The notes under the pieces were generated by a model. The model searched no databases. It was not told where the DNA came from and worked only from the letters and a program-made list of their open reading frames with translations. A DNA stretch of 64,000 nucleotides, taken from Hymenobacter cavernae (lineage in GTDB: Bacteria > Bacteroidota > Bacteroidia > Cytophagales > Hymenobacteraceae). The stretch is from the NCBI RefSeq assembly GCF_014641455.1, contig NZ_BMHT01000003.1, forward strand, positions 117,911 through 181,910, read 5' to 3'. Of the stretch, positions 36,567-45,450 are shown piece after piece. Every line of letters starts with the position of its first letter. Positions within the stretch are counted from its first letter, which is position 1. The position numbers and the translations under genes are program-made.

Positions 36567-38525
36567 GTGCTTCCGCAATCCGTATTCCGGCGGCTTGGGC
36601 TGCTGCTGATCTGCGCGTTAGGCCTGCTGCCGGTAGCCAGCCGGGCGCAGATTCTGGATGACTCCACCAAGACGCTTTACGGCCCGAAGACCACGCTAAT
36701 TCTGCGCGAAGCCGATATTCTGCGCGAAAACTACAAAGGAGTGATGGTGGATACGGCCATTACCAATCTTCAAAACCCGCGCTACTGGACCCACGACACC
36801 ACCTACCAGCAGGACCTAGGTAACATGGGCACGGCGTCGCGGCCGTTGCTGTGGCAGATGAACACCCAGATCGGGGCCCGCATGGGGCGCGACGCGTTCA
36901 ACCGCTACTTCCGCGACGCTACCACCATTCCCTACTACGATACCCGCTCGCCCTACACGTTCATTCGCTACGTGCAGAGCGGCCTCGGCGAGCAGGTGTT
37001 CGAAATCTCCTATACGCGCAGCCTGGGTAAGAATTTCAACGTGGGGGTAGCGTATGAGCGTATTGCGGGCAATAAGGCGCTGTATGTTCCCCGAAGATCA
37101 GGGCTGGCGGAACAATCTAACGTGCTGCTGTTCACGCGCTACCAGACGGAAGATGGACGCTATCATCTGGTGGCCAACTTCACGACCGGGCGGTACGAAG
37201 CGGCAGAGCAAGGCGGCGTCCGGCGTCTGCCTGCGGATACCACCTGGTTCGGCTACGAGCGGGCCAACGTGTGGCTGACTCAGGCCGTGAACCGCGACGA
37301 CCGCGACCAGCTGCACTTCACCCAAACCTACCAGTTGCTAGGTAGGGGCCTTACGGCATTTCATACGTTTGACTGGCGTCGTCAGTCCGTACAGTATACG
37401 GATAATGCGCAGGATACAGCAAGCTTTTATCCCTTCAGACGGTATGGTCTGGCGAATGTGGATGATCAGGCCAATTATCGGCAGCTGGAAAATACGTTTG
37501 GGGTGCTAGGTCACAGCAATACCGTCGATTACCGGCTCTACGGTCGCCTTCGCAATTTCAGCCTCACGACACGCACGCTTGATAGCCTGTCTGTCTTGTA
37601 TGCGCCTACTAATCCGCGTTCCGGTTCTCAAGTGATCCTAGGGGGTACGGCAGCTTTTCGTTATAAAATCTTTGCAATTGAAACGGCCGGGGAGATACTG
37701 CCTTCATTTGGCTCGTTTGGCACGACTGGCACAAGCGAGCTAGGCGAATACTGGTTTCGCGCATTAGCTCGTGTAGGGCCGCTCAGCGGCGAAGTAGCTA
37801 GTAGTTCTTACGCGCCTACCTTTACACAGGACGAATTCTTCGGCGCGCATTATGACTGGAATCATCGCTCTGCCAGCAATGATGTCGTGCGGCCTGATAC
37901 AAACCGCCCAGGGAACAGATTCAGCTCCAAGTTCGATAACACCAATGTAACCCAACTCACAGGCCGCCTGAATCAAACCCTAGGTACTCATCACCTGGAG
38001 GCTTCCGCAACGGCAGTCACTATCGGCAACCTGGTGTACTACGACCGCAATGCCGAGCCGCAACAGCTTACCAGCTCAAAACAGCTCCTGACCGTGGGGG
38101 TGCGACACCGCTTCCACATCGGCAAGCTCTACACCGACAACGAGGGCACCTACACGGCGGGCGGCGACGGGGAAGGCTTGCGCATTCCGGCGCTCGTAGC
38201 CACTTCCAGGATCTACTACCAAGGCGCTGTTTTTAAGAACGCGCTGTTCGGGCAAATAGGCGCGCAGATGTACTACCAGTCGCGCTTCCGGGGCTACGAC
38301 TACAACCCGAACACCCAGCAGTTTTACGTGCAGGACCACTTCACTATTCGCAACTATGCGCTCTTCGATGTGTTCCTGAACGCCGACATCAAAACCGTGG
38401 GGGTGTTCCTGAAAATGGCCTACATCAACCAGGGCCTCTACCGCGACGGCTACTTCACCACGCCTTACTACACCGGCCTACCCCGCCGCTTCCAGTTTGG
38501 CATCCGTTGGCAGTTCTTTAACTAG
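36567..38525 (+). CDS. Putative outer-membrane porin (Porin_10 family)
   Basis: A 652-residue beta-barrel protein of the putative porin family of Bacteroidota. The frame has no ATG near the right place: I choose GTG at 36567, which gives VLPQSVFRRLGLLLICALGL and a signal peptide ending SRAQ. An ATG at 36453 is in frame but would overlap lpxK by 60 bases. The mature part has alternating aromatic strands (LLWQMNTQIGARMGRDAFNR, FEISYTRSLGKNFNVGVAYE) and ends GLPRRFQFGIRWQFFN with a terminal Phe-Asn, suited to BAM-assisted insertion. Substrate unknown. Its stop runs directly into a repeat. Confidence 0.82.
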   Translation: MLPQSVFRRLGLLLICALGLLPVASRAQILDDSTKTLYGPKTTLILREADILRENYKGVMVDTAITNLQNPRYWTHDTTYQQDLGNMGTASRPLLWQMNTQIGARMGRDAFNRYFRDATTIPYYDTRSPYTFIRYVQSGLGEQVFEISYTRSLGKNFNVGVAYERIAGNKALYVPRRSGLAEQSNVLLFTRYQTEDGRYHLVANFTTGRYEAAEQGGVRRLPADTTWFGYERANVWLTQAVNRDDRDQLHFTQTYQLLGRGLTAFHTFDWRRQSVQYTDNAQDTASFYPFRRYGLANVDDQANYRQLENTFGVLGHSNTVDYRLYGRLRNFSLTTRTLDSLSVLYAPTNPRSGSQVILGGTAAFRYKIFAIETAGEILPSFGSFGTTGTSELGEYWFRALARVGPLSGEVASSSYAPTFTQDEFFGAHYDWNHRSASNDVVRPDTNRPGNRFSSKFDNTNVTQLTGRLNQTLGTHHLEASATAVTIGNLVYYDRNAEPQQLTSSKQLLTVGVRHRFHIGKLYTDNEGTYTAGGDGEGLRIPALVATSRIYYQGAVFKNALFGQIGAQMYYQSRFRGYDYNPNTQQFYVQDHFTIRNYALFDVFLNADIKTVGVFLKMAYINQGLYRDGYFTTPYYTGLPRRFQFGIRWQFFN

Positions 38526-38651
38526 TGAGATGGTGAGATGGCGAGTTAGTGAAATAGTGAGTAGATATCTGAATGTGCAAGTTGAGCAAACGAAGCAGAG
38601 AACTCACCATTTCACTAACTCACCAACTCGCCATTTCACCAACTCACCGCT
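38526..38651. repeat. Simple-word inverted repeat between porin and miaE
   Basis: The left part (38526-38562) uses GAGATGGTGAGATGGCGAG and AGTTAGTGAAATAGTGAG; the right part (38603-38651) uses CTCACCATTTCACTAACTC twice with small changes. The element begins at the porin stop codon and ends one base before the miaE ATG. Confidence 0.7.
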
Positions 38652-38652
38652 C

Positions 38653-39249
38653 ATGAAAGAGAAAACCATACTTAAGCTAAAGCTCAATACCGACCCTAGG
38701 TGGGTGGATATTGCCAGCAAGAACATCGAGGATATTCTGGTGGACCATGCGTACTGCGAGCAGAAGGCAGCGAGTACAGGTATCAGCCTGATCGTGAAAT
38801 ATCCGGAGAAGACGCGCCTCGTCGATGAGCTGACTGGTCTGGTGGCCGAGGAGTGGGAGCATTTCGAGCGGGTGGTGCGGGAGCTGCGCAAGCGCGGCTT
38901 CGAGCTGGGCAAGCCGCGGCGCGACGAGTACGTGGTGCAGCTTATGAGCCATGTGCGCAAGGGCGGCGCCCGCGAGCGGCAGCTCATGGATCAGCTGCTG
39001 GTGTCTGCGCTCATCGAAGCTAGGTCGTGCGAGCGGTTTAAGCTGCTCTGGAAGCACATTCCCGACCCCGACCTGAGTCAGTTCTACTACGAGCTGATGG
39101 CCTCTGAAGCCGGACACTTCGTGGCCTACGTCGACCTGGCCAAGGAGTACTGCGATCCGCAGGAAGTCGACGCGCGCTTGCAGGAGCTGCTCAAGATCGA
39201 AGGCGAAATCGTGACGAACCTGCCCGTGCGCAACGACCGCATGCACTAG
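38653..39249 (+). CDS. miaE: tRNA-(ms2io6A)-hydroxylase MiaE
   Basis: A 198-residue ferritin-like di-iron oxygenase that hydroxylates ms2i6A37 in tRNA. Metal ligands can be read in the helical bundle: EEWEHFERVV (ExxH), a later Glu in LIEARSCERFKLL and the second ExxH as YELMASEAGHFVAYV. Its substrate modification is made by MiaB, encoded 10 kb away on the other strand. The start is at 38653 (MKEKTILKLKLNTDPRW); longer upstream frames run through the repeat. Its leader is entirely repeat DNA. The stop is TAG within a CTAG. Confidence 0.92.
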   Translation: MKEKTILKLKLNTDPRWVDIASKNIEDILVDHAYCEQKAASTGISLIVKYPEKTRLVDELTGLVAEEWEHFERVVRELRKRGFELGKPRRDEYVVQLMSHVRKGGARERQLMDQLLVSALIEARSCERFKLLWKHIPDPDLSQFYYELMASEAGHFVAYVDLAKEYCDPQEVDARLQELLKIEGEIVTNLPVRNDRMH

Positions 39250-39271
39250 CGGCACAGAAGCAATGGCGCAG

Positions 39272-39313
39272 AAAAAGCCAGCCCGGTTGCGTACGCAACC
39301 GGGCTGGCTTTTT
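39272..39313. terminator. Perfect palindromic terminator between miaE and GH2 gene
   Basis: A 42-base perfect palindrome with A and T ends, centre GCGTACGC at 39292.5. It serves convergent genes ending at 39249 and 39346. Confidence 0.92.
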
Positions 39314-39345
39314 CTAGTGTCAGAACGACAAGGTGCTTTTTGATC

Positions 39346-41199
39346 TCAATTCGCCACTTTCGGCTGCTCCAACGGCCCCGACGCCAGCAAGCCTGCCGGC
39401 ACGTTCAGCGCCCCCGTTTGGGCGTCGATGATGCCGTTGCGCTCGTCTTCGATGTTGGTGGCCTGCGTGTACACGTCGCCGGCGATGGGGCGGGCGCGCA
39501 GCTCCTGTTTGAACTGTCGGATGCGCTCGGTGCGCTCGGCATCGTCGGCGGGGCCGCCGTAGTCGGGAAAGCCGAAACCGCCCCACTCGCTCACAATCAA
39601 CGGCACCTGATGGCGGTAGAAGAACGGGTCGCCTACCACGAGCGGAAAGGCGGCGGTGCCTTCCATTTCGCCGTGCACGAGCCGGTCGAGCAGCTCGCGC
39701 CACCGACCTAGGTCGGGCGTGTAGAGGTGAGCCGTGAGCAGGTCCGATTTCAGGCGCCCCGTAAAGGAAATGTGGTGCCAGCCGTCATTATCGACCACTA
39801 AGAACTGCGGGTGCGCCAGCTGCATATAGTGATAAGTATCAACGATATACTTCTGGGTCTTGGTGCTGGTGGCAATATCCTGCACGCCCCAGTCTTCGTT
39901 GTAGAGACTCCATATGACGATGGACGGGTGCGTCTCAATCAGCGCCAGCATCCGCAGCAATTCGGCTTTGTGGTTGCGGCGGCTGCGTGCCGTGGAGCTG
40001 TGCGGGCTCGGCACTTCCACCCACAGCAACAAACCTAGCTCGTCGGCCAGGTTGTAGATGCGCGGGTCGATGCCGGCAATGTGTACGCGCACCAGGTTGC
40101 AACCTAGCTCCTTCATGGCGTACATGTGGCGCTGCATCTCGGCAAACGTAGCCGTACCGGGCTGATACAGAATGCCATCCAGGTAAATCCGTTGGTTGTT
40201 CAGGTACACGTGGCAGCCGCGCGCCTCGATTTTGCGCAAACCGAAGTAAGCCTCAATCTGTGCCTCATAGCCGTCACTGTCAATTAGTTGGGCCACCAGG
40301 CGGTAAAGCGTCGGCGACTCCGGCGACCAGAGCTGCGCATCCGGCACTTCCATCACGAGGCGCTGCTGCTTTTGCCCGGCTTCCAGACGCATCGGGAAGT
40401 CGGAGGTGGCCAGGGGCTCGGCGTCGTGCGAGTCACGGGCAAACACTTTCAGCCGCACGATGTAGTTGCCGGGGTCGTGGATGCGCATCGTCACGTTGAA
40501 GCGCACGAGCTGATCTTCCACCACGCTCACCACACCCAGGCGGGAACGGAGGCGGTTGCGCTCCACCATCTCCAGCCACACGCTGCGCACCGCGCCGGTG
40601 TAGGTCTGGTACCAGATGCCGCCGCGCTTATACACGTGCGACTCCTGCTTGCCGCGGGGCAGGTCGGCGTCCATCGTATCCACGATGCGCACCGTCAGGC
40701 GGTTGCCCAGGTGCAGAATGTTCTCTGGAATTTCGTAGGAAAAGGACGTGTATTCACCATAGTGAACTTCCTCTCCCTCAATAGTATGCAGCAAGTGGCC
40801 GTTGAGCCACACCCGCGTTTCGTAGCCGCAGGCCCCAAACGTGAGCTGAAACATGGAGCGGGACTGAGGCTCGCCGCGCTCCGGCATCGTGAACTCGCGC
40901 TCGTACCAGGCCACCACTTTGTCCTGCCACGCTACCGGGCTGGCCTGGCCTTTGGCCTGGGCCATGTGCATCTCCACCGAGCCGGGCCAGTTGGCGGTGT
41001 GTTCGTAGTGATGACCTAGGTACCAGCCCTCGCGCAGGCCGCAATCGTCTACGTCGATGGCAAATTTCCACTCGCCGTCGAGCAGCTGGTGGTTGTTGAG
41101 CCGGAGGACGGCGCGGGGCAATGGGTTCTCAAATTCCTCTTCGGGGCGCTCTTCCTCACGGCTGGCCGTGAGACCTAGGTTGGTGTGGTTCAGATCCAT
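39346..41199 (-). CDS. Glycoside hydrolase family 2 protein
   Basis: A 617-residue enzyme with GH2 layout: sugar-binding jelly roll (about 30-210, with WPGSVEMHMAQAKG and GACGYETRVWLNG), immunoglobulin-like domain (about 215-325) and a TIM barrel. The acid/base is the Glu of SLYNEDWG (about 435) and the nucleophile the Glu of IVSEWGG (about 538), so it should be active. Family members cleave beta-galactosides, beta-glucuronides or beta-mannosides; the substrate cannot be told. There is no signal peptide, so action is probably cytoplasmic. It is shorter than LacZ and lacks its C-terminal domains. Confidence 0.9.
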   Translation of the reverse strand: MDLNHTNLGLTASREEERPEEEFENPLPRAVLRLNNHQLLDGEWKFAIDVDDCGLREGWYLGHHYEHTANWPGSVEMHMAQAKGQASPVAWQDKVVAWYEREFTMPERGEPQSRSMFQLTFGACGYETRVWLNGHLLHTIEGEEVHYGEYTSFSYEIPENILHLGNRLTVRIVDTMDADLPRGKQESHVYKRGGIWYQTYTGAVRSVWLEMVERNRLRSRLGVVSVVEDQLVRFNVTMRIHDPGNYIVRLKVFARDSHDAEPLATSDFPMRLEAGQKQQRLVMEVPDAQLWSPESPTLYRLVAQLIDSDGYEAQIEAYFGLRKIEARGCHVYLNNQRIYLDGILYQPGTATFAEMQRHMYAMKELGCNLVRVHIAGIDPRIYNLADELGLLLWVEVPSPHSSTARSRRNHKAELLRMLALIETHPSIVIWSLYNEDWGVQDIATSTKTQKYIVDTYHYMQLAHPQFLVVDNDGWHHISFTGRLKSDLLTAHLYTPDLGRWRELLDRLVHGEMEGTAAFPLVVGDPFFYRHQVPLIVSEWGGFGFPDYGGPADDAERTERIRQFKQELRARPIAGDVYTQATNIEDERNGIIDAQTGALNVPAGLLASGPLEQPKVAN

Positions 41200-41414
41200 G
41201 CGGTGCGGGTTGTTTTAGGGCAAAAGGCAGGCAGTGCTGCTTTGGCTGCTGTCAAACTCAACGGTGATCAAAGTGAGCTTAGTACTACGCAGCAAACGAT
41301 TTTTTGGCTGGTAGACCAAACAGATTATCAGGACGCAGAAATTGAGGAAACTGCCCTAAATTCACGCAGGCAGCCTCCTTCCCGCCAGATTCCGACACTT
41401 TGAATAATGCTATA

Positions 41415-42410
41415 ATGACAAGCTTCTTCTCGCCTAAACAATGGCTCTTTATTGGCCTGCTGCTCTGGCTGGCCGCACAACATGCTGCTGGCCAGCAGCC
41501 AGCAGCTCAGCGAGATACGTCGTTCACCGTGTACAGCGCGTTCGTCAAAGCCAAGAAGAATTACCCCGACATCAGCATTGCCCGGCCCGCGGCACCCGCC
41601 AGCATCCAGTCGAAGATGAATCTGACGTACTGCACCCTTGGCGCGCGCAGCTTGCAGCTCGATATTTTCTACCCGAAGGCCAAGCGCAAAAAGGGCTATC
41701 CGGCGGTGCTGTTCATCTATGGCGGCGGCTGGCGCTCCGGCGAACGTTCGCAGCATGTGCCTATGGCCCAGCAGCTTGCGGCGAAAGGCTACGTGACCGT
41801 GACGGCCGACTATCGGCTTTCCACGGAAGCGCTTTACCCGGCCGCGGTCCACGATCTGAAAGCCGCCATTCGCTGGCTGCGCGCCAACGCCAGGCAATAT
41901 CCGATTGATACGACCAGGATTGCCGTGTGGGGCTTCTCGGCCGGCGGGCAGCTCGCTTCCCTCATCGGCACCACCAACGGCGACGCGCAGTTTGAGGGCG
42001 ACGCGTGCAATAAGAGCCACTCCAGCAGCGTGCAAGCCATTGTGGATGTGGATGGTACCCTAGCTTTCATCCACCCTGAATCAGGTGAGGGCAACGACAG
42101 CAAAGGCCCTTCGGCGGCCACGTACTGGTTTGGCGTCTCCAAAACCGAAAAGCCCGACCTGTGGCATCAGGCCGGCGCCCTCAACCACGTAACCGCCAAA
42201 ACGCCGCCTATCGTCTTCATCAACAGCGCCGTAGACAGAATGCACGCCGGCCGCGAGGATATGATTAAGAAGCTGGATACCTACCACATCTACCACGAAA
42301 CTCACACCTTTCCTAACTCGCCGCACCCGTTTCCGCTGTTCAATCCGTGGTTTGAGCCGACGCTGAGCTACACAGCGGCTTTTCTGGATAAGGTATTTAA
42401 GGTGAAGTAA
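41415..42410 (+). CDS. Exported alpha/beta hydrolase (esterase)
   Basis: A 331-residue exported serine hydrolase. The ATG at 41415 gives signal peptide MTSFFSPKQWLFIGLLLWLA ending AAGQ; a TTG at 41400 in the same frame is less likely. The core shows the oxyanion segment FIYGGGWRSGE, the nucleophile elbow GFSAGGQ, and near the C-terminus FINSAVDRMHAG and HTFPNSPHPF with the likely catalytic Asp and His. It resembles the BD-FAE / hormone-sensitive-lipase type esterases that deacylate plant polysaccharides; the substrate is unknown. A terminator follows. Confidence 0.87.
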   Translation: MTSFFSPKQWLFIGLLLWLAAQHAAGQQPAAQRDTSFTVYSAFVKAKKNYPDISIARPAAPASIQSKMNLTYCTLGARSLQLDIFYPKAKRKKGYPAVLFIYGGGWRSGERSQHVPMAQQLAAKGYVTVTADYRLSTEALYPAAVHDLKAAIRWLRANARQYPIDTTRIAVWGFSAGGQLASLIGTTNGDAQFEGDACNKSHSSSVQAIVDVDGTLAFIHPESGEGNDSKGPSAATYWFGVSKTEKPDLWHQAGALNHVTAKTPPIVFINSAVDRMHAGREDMIKKLDTYHIYHETHTFPNSPHPFPLFNPWFEPTLSYTAAFLDKVFKVK

Positions 42411-42811
42411 TTAGGGCGGGATCTACTGTAAAGCAATACCTAGGTTTTCACAACCACCAATGCCTAGGTTTCGCTGAACGGCTTTGTCAGGTTCGCCTGG
42501 CAAAGCCGTTTTTGTTTTCGGTGCTTGCGCCTTCCTTCGGTTCGGTAAGCCCTTAAAAAAAGTTTGGCTTTTTCTGTAACGATTCAAAAGTCGCGCGGTA
42601 TCCCCGTCTGAATTTCATTCTCTCGCCTTCCTCCTGCCTCTTCGCCGGTCGTGCACAGCCGGTTAGCATACGGTAGGAGCGAGGCCTCTCGTGCCGCCTC
42701 ATAAGGCTTGGCGCATAGCAAAGCTAGGTTTTGGCTGGTCCGGCAAGCCCAAATCAGCTTTCTGCGGCATTTCTCTTTTCACCTCAGCACTGCGCTCTAT
42801 TTGAAAGTAAA
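42411..42811. other. Intergenic region with octamers and terminator
   Basis: A 400-base gap. It holds ACCTAGGT at 42438, a GCCTAGGT variant near 42462, the hairpin terminator at 42477-42514, and then about 290 bases in which I see no gene or RNA. An AGCTAGGT lies at 42722. The stretch before 42812 should contain the receptor promoter, but I could not assign an exact TAnnTTTG box. Confidence 0.5.
42477..42514 (+). terminator. Hairpin terminator after the esterase
   Basis: AACGGCTTTGTCAGG pairs with CCTGGCAAAGCCGTT (one G-T pair) around a short loop, followed by TTTTGTTTT. Confidence 0.85.
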
Positions 42812-45274
42812 ATGTGTACACGTCTTATTGTATTTATAGCCAAAAGCTTAGCCTTGCTGATGCTGTCGTTGGCGGCACCCGTTGCACTGGCGCAGAATGC
42901 GGGCAGCATCACGGGCACCGTGCGCACCGCCGAGGGCAAACCCATTGACTACGCCACACTTACGCTGCACCACGCTGCCGATTCGGCCGTCGTAAAAACC
43001 GAATTTAGTGATGCAAGCGGGGCCTTTCGCTTCGAGCGCCCGCCCGCCGGGCGCTACCGGTTGTCGGCGACGCAGGTCGGCTTTGTACGGTATTGGAGCG
43101 AGCCTTTCACATTGTCGACCAATGGCTTAGCCTTGCCGAGCATCACCCTGCAAGCCAGCGCCGCCACCCAACTGAAAGAAGTGCAGGTAGTCGCCCAGAA
43201 GCCGTTGTTTGAGCGTCTGGCCGACCGCACCGTGGTGAACGTGGAAGGCAGCACCCTAGCGGCCGGCAACACGGCGCTGGATGTGCTGAGCCGCTCGCCC
43301 GGCGTGACCGTGGATGCCAACGACAACCTGGCCCTGCGCGGCCGGCAAGGCTTGCTGGTGCTCATCGACGGCAAGCGCCAGCCCATGACGGGCTCCGAAC
43401 TAGCTGACTATCTGCGCGTTTTACCTGCCGATCAGCTCAAGAACATCGAGCTGATTACCAACCCGCCGGCCAAGTACGACGCGCAGGGCGGCGCCGGTAT
43501 CATCGCCATCAACCTCAAAAAGGACCAAAGGCTAGGTACCAATGGCTCCTTGAATACCAGCTACGGACGCGGGAAGTACGGGAAGTTTACCAGCACCTTG
43601 TCGGGCAATCATCGGCGCGAAGGGCTCAACCTTTTCACCTCGGCCACCTACACGCGGCGCAATAGTTTCGGCATCCGCAACACCTACCGCTACTTCTACG
43701 AGCCGCAGGGCGACAACCCGGTGCTCGATGGCACCAGCGACCAGCGCAACTACCTGACCGGCCAGGATCATTTTCTGATTTATAAGCTCGGGGCCGACGT
43801 AAACCTGTCGAAGAATACGACGATAGGCGCCGTTCTGGCGGGTTTCGCGGTGCCAAATCCGCACCCGAGAGGCGCGGGCACCAACACGAGCACCTTCTAC
43901 GATGGCAGCGGCCAGGTACAGAATTATTACACGGCCCGCAGCACGAGTGAGGGCTACAACCCCAACATTACGGGCAATCTGAACTTCAAACACACCTTTG
44001 CTAATGCCGCAGCCGGCAGCCGGGAGCTGACCGCCGATGTCGATTACGCCCGCTACGACACGCGCCGACTGCAAAGCCAGACCATCTTGCCGGAGCTGGG
44101 AAATCTGCCAGAATCCACCATTACCGGCGACCAGACCAGCCTCCTGACCATTCAGGCCCTGAAAGCCGACTACACGCAGGCGCTGAATGCCCAGACGCGT
44201 CTGGAGGCCGGCGCCAAAACCAGTCGGGTATATTCGGATAACGACGTGCTGTTCGAAAATACCGTCAACGATGTGACAACCACCAACCTAGGTTTGACGA
44301 ATCACTTCCGCTACGATGAAGTTATTTCGGCTGCCTACCTGAATTTGAATCGGACGGCGGGTAAGCTGAACGTGCAGGCCGGCTTGCGGGGCGAGCACAC
44401 CTACGCCGTGGGCAAGCAGGTGGTGAGTGACGACAACTTTCAGCGCAACTACTACCAGCTCTTCCCCAGCGCGGCGCTGAAGTATACCGCCAGCGACCAG
44501 CACGAGCTAGGTGCCTCCCTGAGCCGGCGCATCAACCGGCCTTCGTACCGGCAGCTCAACCCGTTCCGCAGCATCATCGACCCGGCGACCTACGCTAAAG
44601 GCAACCCCAATCTGCGCCCGGAAACCAGCTACAACGTGGAGCTTACCCACACCTTCAAACAGAAATTCACGACCGCGCTCAGCTACAGCATCACTAGGAG
44701 CCCCATCACCGACGTGGCCTACCCCGAAACCGACACCACAACCGTTTCGACCTACGTGAACCTGACGCGCCAGCATTACCTGGCCCTCACGTTTACGGCG
44801 CCGATTACGGTGGGTAAGTGGCTGAATATCTACAATAACGCGGTGTTCTACTACATCCACTTCGAGGGGAACCTGGCGGGCACGTCGCTGAACAAAGGGC
44901 GCCCCGCGTTTAGCCTGAGCAGCAACAGCACGCTCACCTTGGGCAAAGGCTGGAGCGGGGAGCTGAATGCCAGCTACGAGTCGCGCCAGCAGGTCGGGTA
45001 CTTCGATTTCCGGCCTTTTGGGCAGCTGAACGTGGGCCTGCAAAAAGCAGTTTTCGGCACGAAAGGCACCCTCAAGCTTGCGGCCACGGATATTCTGTAC
45101 ACCTCGCCCTTGCGCGCCACCTCGCTCTACAACAACTATCGCCAGGACCTCTACCTGCGCCGCGATTCGCGCGTGGTAACGCTCTCGTTGGCTTGGCGGT
45201 TCGGCAACGACAAGCTCACGGCTGCCGGCCAGCGCAAGAGCGGCGCCGAAGACGAGAAGCGCCGGGCGCAGTAA
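42812..45274 (+). CDS. Outer-membrane beta-barrel TonB-dependent receptor family protein
   Basis: An 820-residue outer-membrane protein. The signal peptide (SLALLMLSLAAPVALAQ) starts from the ATG at 42812; an upstream ATG (42731) would precede it by 27 poor residues. Residues about 30-110 form a carboxypeptidase-regulatory-like beta sandwich (GSITGTVRTAEGKPIDYATL). A plug domain follows (ALDVLSRSPGVTVDANDNLALRG, DQLKNIELITNPPAKYDAQG), then a 22-strand-type barrel of the OMP_b-brl_3 class with a final LSLAWRFGND strand. This class often lacks a SusD partner, as here; the ligand is unknown. The C-terminus carries a basic tail after the last strand. Confidence 0.92.
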   Translation: MCTRLIVFIAKSLALLMLSLAAPVALAQNAGSITGTVRTAEGKPIDYATLTLHHAADSAVVKTEFSDASGAFRFERPPAGRYRLSATQVGFVRYWSEPFTLSTNGLALPSITLQASAATQLKEVQVVAQKPLFERLADRTVVNVEGSTLAAGNTALDVLSRSPGVTVDANDNLALRGRQGLLVLIDGKRQPMTGSELADYLRVLPADQLKNIELITNPPAKYDAQGGAGIIAINLKKDQRLGTNGSLNTSYGRGKYGKFTSTLSGNHRREGLNLFTSATYTRRNSFGIRNTYRYFYEPQGDNPVLDGTSDQRNYLTGQDHFLIYKLGADVNLSKNTTIGAVLAGFAVPNPHPRGAGTNTSTFYDGSGQVQNYYTARSTSEGYNPNITGNLNFKHTFANAAAGSRELTADVDYARYDTRRLQSQTILPELGNLPESTITGDQTSLLTIQALKADYTQALNAQTRLEAGAKTSRVYSDNDVLFENTVNDVTTTNLGLTNHFRYDEVISAAYLNLNRTAGKLNVQAGLRGEHTYAVGKQVVSDDNFQRNYYQLFPSAALKYTASDQHELGASLSRRINRPSYRQLNPFRSIIDPATYAKGNPNLRPETSYNVELTHTFKQKFTTALSYSITRSPITDVAYPETDTTTVSTYVNLTRQHYLALTFTAPITVGKWLNIYNNAVFYYIHFEGNLAGTSLNKGRPAFSLSSNSTLTLGKGWSGELNASYESRQQVGYFDFRPFGQLNVGLQKAVFGTKGTLKLAATDILYTSPLRATSLYNNYRQDLYLRRDSRVVTLSLAWRFGNDKLTAAGQRKSGAEDEKRRAQ

Positions 45275-45450
45275 GGGGCCTGAGTAACCTAGGTGCCGCC
45301 GCAATTTTTGGTGGTACCTGGGTGGTTTTGCTGAGGCAAGCGAAGCCGGCAGAAGCTAGGTTTTGGCTCCTAACAAGCTGATCTGTTGTTAATCCCGACA
45401 ATATCCTGGCTGGCTTTTCTCCGTTAAAGCGGAAAAATCAAGCCGCAGGT

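Noticed and set aside
42812..45274. A SusC/SusD-type polysaccharide utilisation locus around the receptor
   Set aside because: No SusD partner or linked glycosidase operon follows; the barrel class is the OMP_b-brl_3 type.
45275..45450. Gap between the TonB-type receptor and the MFS gene searched for a terminator or small RNA
   Set aside because: Only an octamer (45287) and an AGCTAGGT (45354) are seen; no convincing stem.
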